Shown here one piece after another: positions 13,462 to 14,265 of a stretch of 14,265 nucleotides of DNA (positions are counted from its first letter, which is position 1; every line of letters starts with the position of its first letter). The translations under genes and the position numbers were made by a program. The notes beneath the pieces are model-generated. The model worked only from the letters and a program-made list of their open reading frames with translations, was not told the DNA's origin and did not search any database. The DNA comes from Pseudomonadota bacterium (GTDB lineage Bacteria; Pseudomonadota; Alphaproteobacteria; Rhodospirillales; 2-02-FULL-58-16), in the NCBI GenBank assembly GCA_022572335.1, contig JACZWD010000046.1, positions 1-14,265 on the forward strand. Reading direction: 5' to 3'.

Positions 13462-14265
13462 CGGTCCCGGTCCTTTCCCGCTGCGCGCCGGCCAGCGCGT
13501 CCGCGCATGCGGCCATGGTGACCGAGGCCCGGCTGATGGGATCGGTCATGTAGAAGTTGGCGACCGGCGACCGGAACGGCGCCGGGTCCATGGGCCCGGC
13601 GGTCCCGAACGCGCCCCACGGCGCCGTTTCCACCGCGTCCGGACCGGCGGCGAAGTTGGGGTTGACCTCGGCCATGCGGGCGCGCACATCGTCGCGGGTA
13701 TCGACGGCAAGTTTCCGCCCCAGGACCTCGGACAGGGCGCGGATGATCGTCCAGTCCTCGCGCGCCTCGCCGGGCGGGTAGACGGCCCGCCTTCCCTGCT
13801 GCACCCGCCCTTCGGTGTTGACGTAGGTGGCGTTCTTTTCCGTATACGCGGCGCCGGGCAGGATGACGTCGGCCCGCTGCGCCCCGGCGTCCCCGTGGTG
13901 ACCCTGGTAAATGACGAAGGCCTTGCCCAGGCTGTTCATGTCGATCTCGTCGGCGCCCAGCAGGTACACCACCGCCACGGCGCCCGCCGACGCCGCGTCC
14001 ACGATGGCCCCGGTATCCAGGCCGCCGTCGCCGGGCAGGAAGCCGAAGTCCAGTCCGCCGACCCGCGCCGCCGCCGTGTGCAGGACGTTGAAGCCGTTCC
14101 AGCCGTCCTTTTCCCGCACCATTCCGCAGCCCTCGGCGATGGTGCGCGCCGTGGCCAGCACCTGGGCGCCGTCGGCGCGGGCCAGGGCGCCCATGCCGAC
14201 GATCAGCATCGGCCTCTCGGCCCGCCCAAGCACCTCGGCGAAGGCGTGTTGGCCGGCGGCGATCT
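13454..14265 (-). CDS. nuoG: NADH-quinone oxidoreductase subunit G, C-terminal part
   Basis: Only the last 269 residues are in the window; the gene continues past the right edge. The visible part is the molybdopterin-oxidoreductase-like domain of NuoG, which in complex I no longer binds molybdenum. Recognisable pieces are RPMLIVGMGAL, the GWNGFNVLHTAAARVGGLD region, VYLLGADEID, FVIYQGHHGD and TEKNATYVNTEGRVQ. The iron-sulfur-binding N-terminal domains lie outside the window. The end, about 50 residues with SPVANFYMTDPISRASVTM, is typical of alphaproteobacterial NuoG. The stop overlaps the nuoH start by 8 bp. An in-frame GTG near 14233 is internal and not a start. Confidence 0.94.
   Translation of the reverse strand, partial: IAAGQHAFAEVLGRAERPMLIVGMGALARADGAQVLATARTIAEGCGMVREKDGWNGFNVLHTAAARVGGLDFGFLPGDGGLDTGAIVDAASAGAVAVVYLLGADEIDMNSLGKAFVIYQGHHGDAGAQRADVILPGAAYTEKNATYVNTEGRVQQGRRAVYPPGEAREDWTIIRALSEVLGRKLAVDTRDDVRARMAEVNPNFAAGPDAVETAPWGAFGTAGPMDPAPFRSPVANFYMTDPISRASVTMAACADALAGAQRERTGTDG

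Noticed and set aside
1..14265. CRISPR arrays, insertion sequences, tRNA or rRNA genes, prophage or defence genes
   Set aside because: I looked on both strands and saw no spaced direct repeats of CRISPR type, no transposase, no complete tRNA fold and no rRNA sequence.

Overview
The window is a GC-rich stretch that looks like an alphaproteobacterial chromosome, most likely Rhodospirillales or a close relative. I base this on protein style and gene order (nuoG-H-I-J-K-L-M-N, then birA, coaX, rnj, mce and a DUF1467 gene), not on a database search. Every gene I can support is on the minus strand, so the window reads biologically from right to left.

Region 1 (14265 to 5909) is the distal half of the complex I operon. 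It holds the C-terminal part of nuoG, then complete nuoH, nuoI, nuoJ, nuoK, nuoL, nuoM and nuoN. Together they encode the end of the peripheral arm (NuoG, NuoI) and the whole proton-pumping membrane arm (NuoH, J, K, L, M, N). All subunits look intact, with the expected cysteines and membrane glutamates and lysines. The only gap of note is 90 bp between nuoI and nuoJ. It holds a 23-codon ORF with a strong Shine-Dalgarno sequence whose stop codon overlaps the nuoJ start.

Region 2 (5912 to 1400) continues without a clear break: birA (biotin ligase), coaX (type III pantothenate kinase), rnj (RNase J), mce (methylmalonyl-CoA epimerase), a two-helix DUF1467 protein and tag (3-methyladenine DNA glycosylase I). 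Stop/start overlaps join nuoN to birA and coaX to rnj, so this is probably one long transcription unit or a set of coupled ones. Biotin ligase, CoA synthesis and methylmalonyl-CoA epimerase share a theme. Propionyl-CoA carboxylase is a biotin enzyme that makes the epimerase substrate.

Region 3 (994 to 1399) is the only sizeable non-coding stretch. It has an AT-rich core, a cluster of inverted and direct repeats, possible back-to-back promoters, and a plus-strand hairpin plus T-tract that looks like an intrinsic terminator. The simplest reading is an unrecognised small RNA of about 150 nt on the plus strand, plus a structured leader or operator region for the next gene.

Region 4 (993 to 1) is an FkbM-type methyltransferase gene that runs off the left edge.

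Most of the window is conserved housekeeping. The points worth a second look are the 994-1399 intergenic region and the small ORF before nuoJ.
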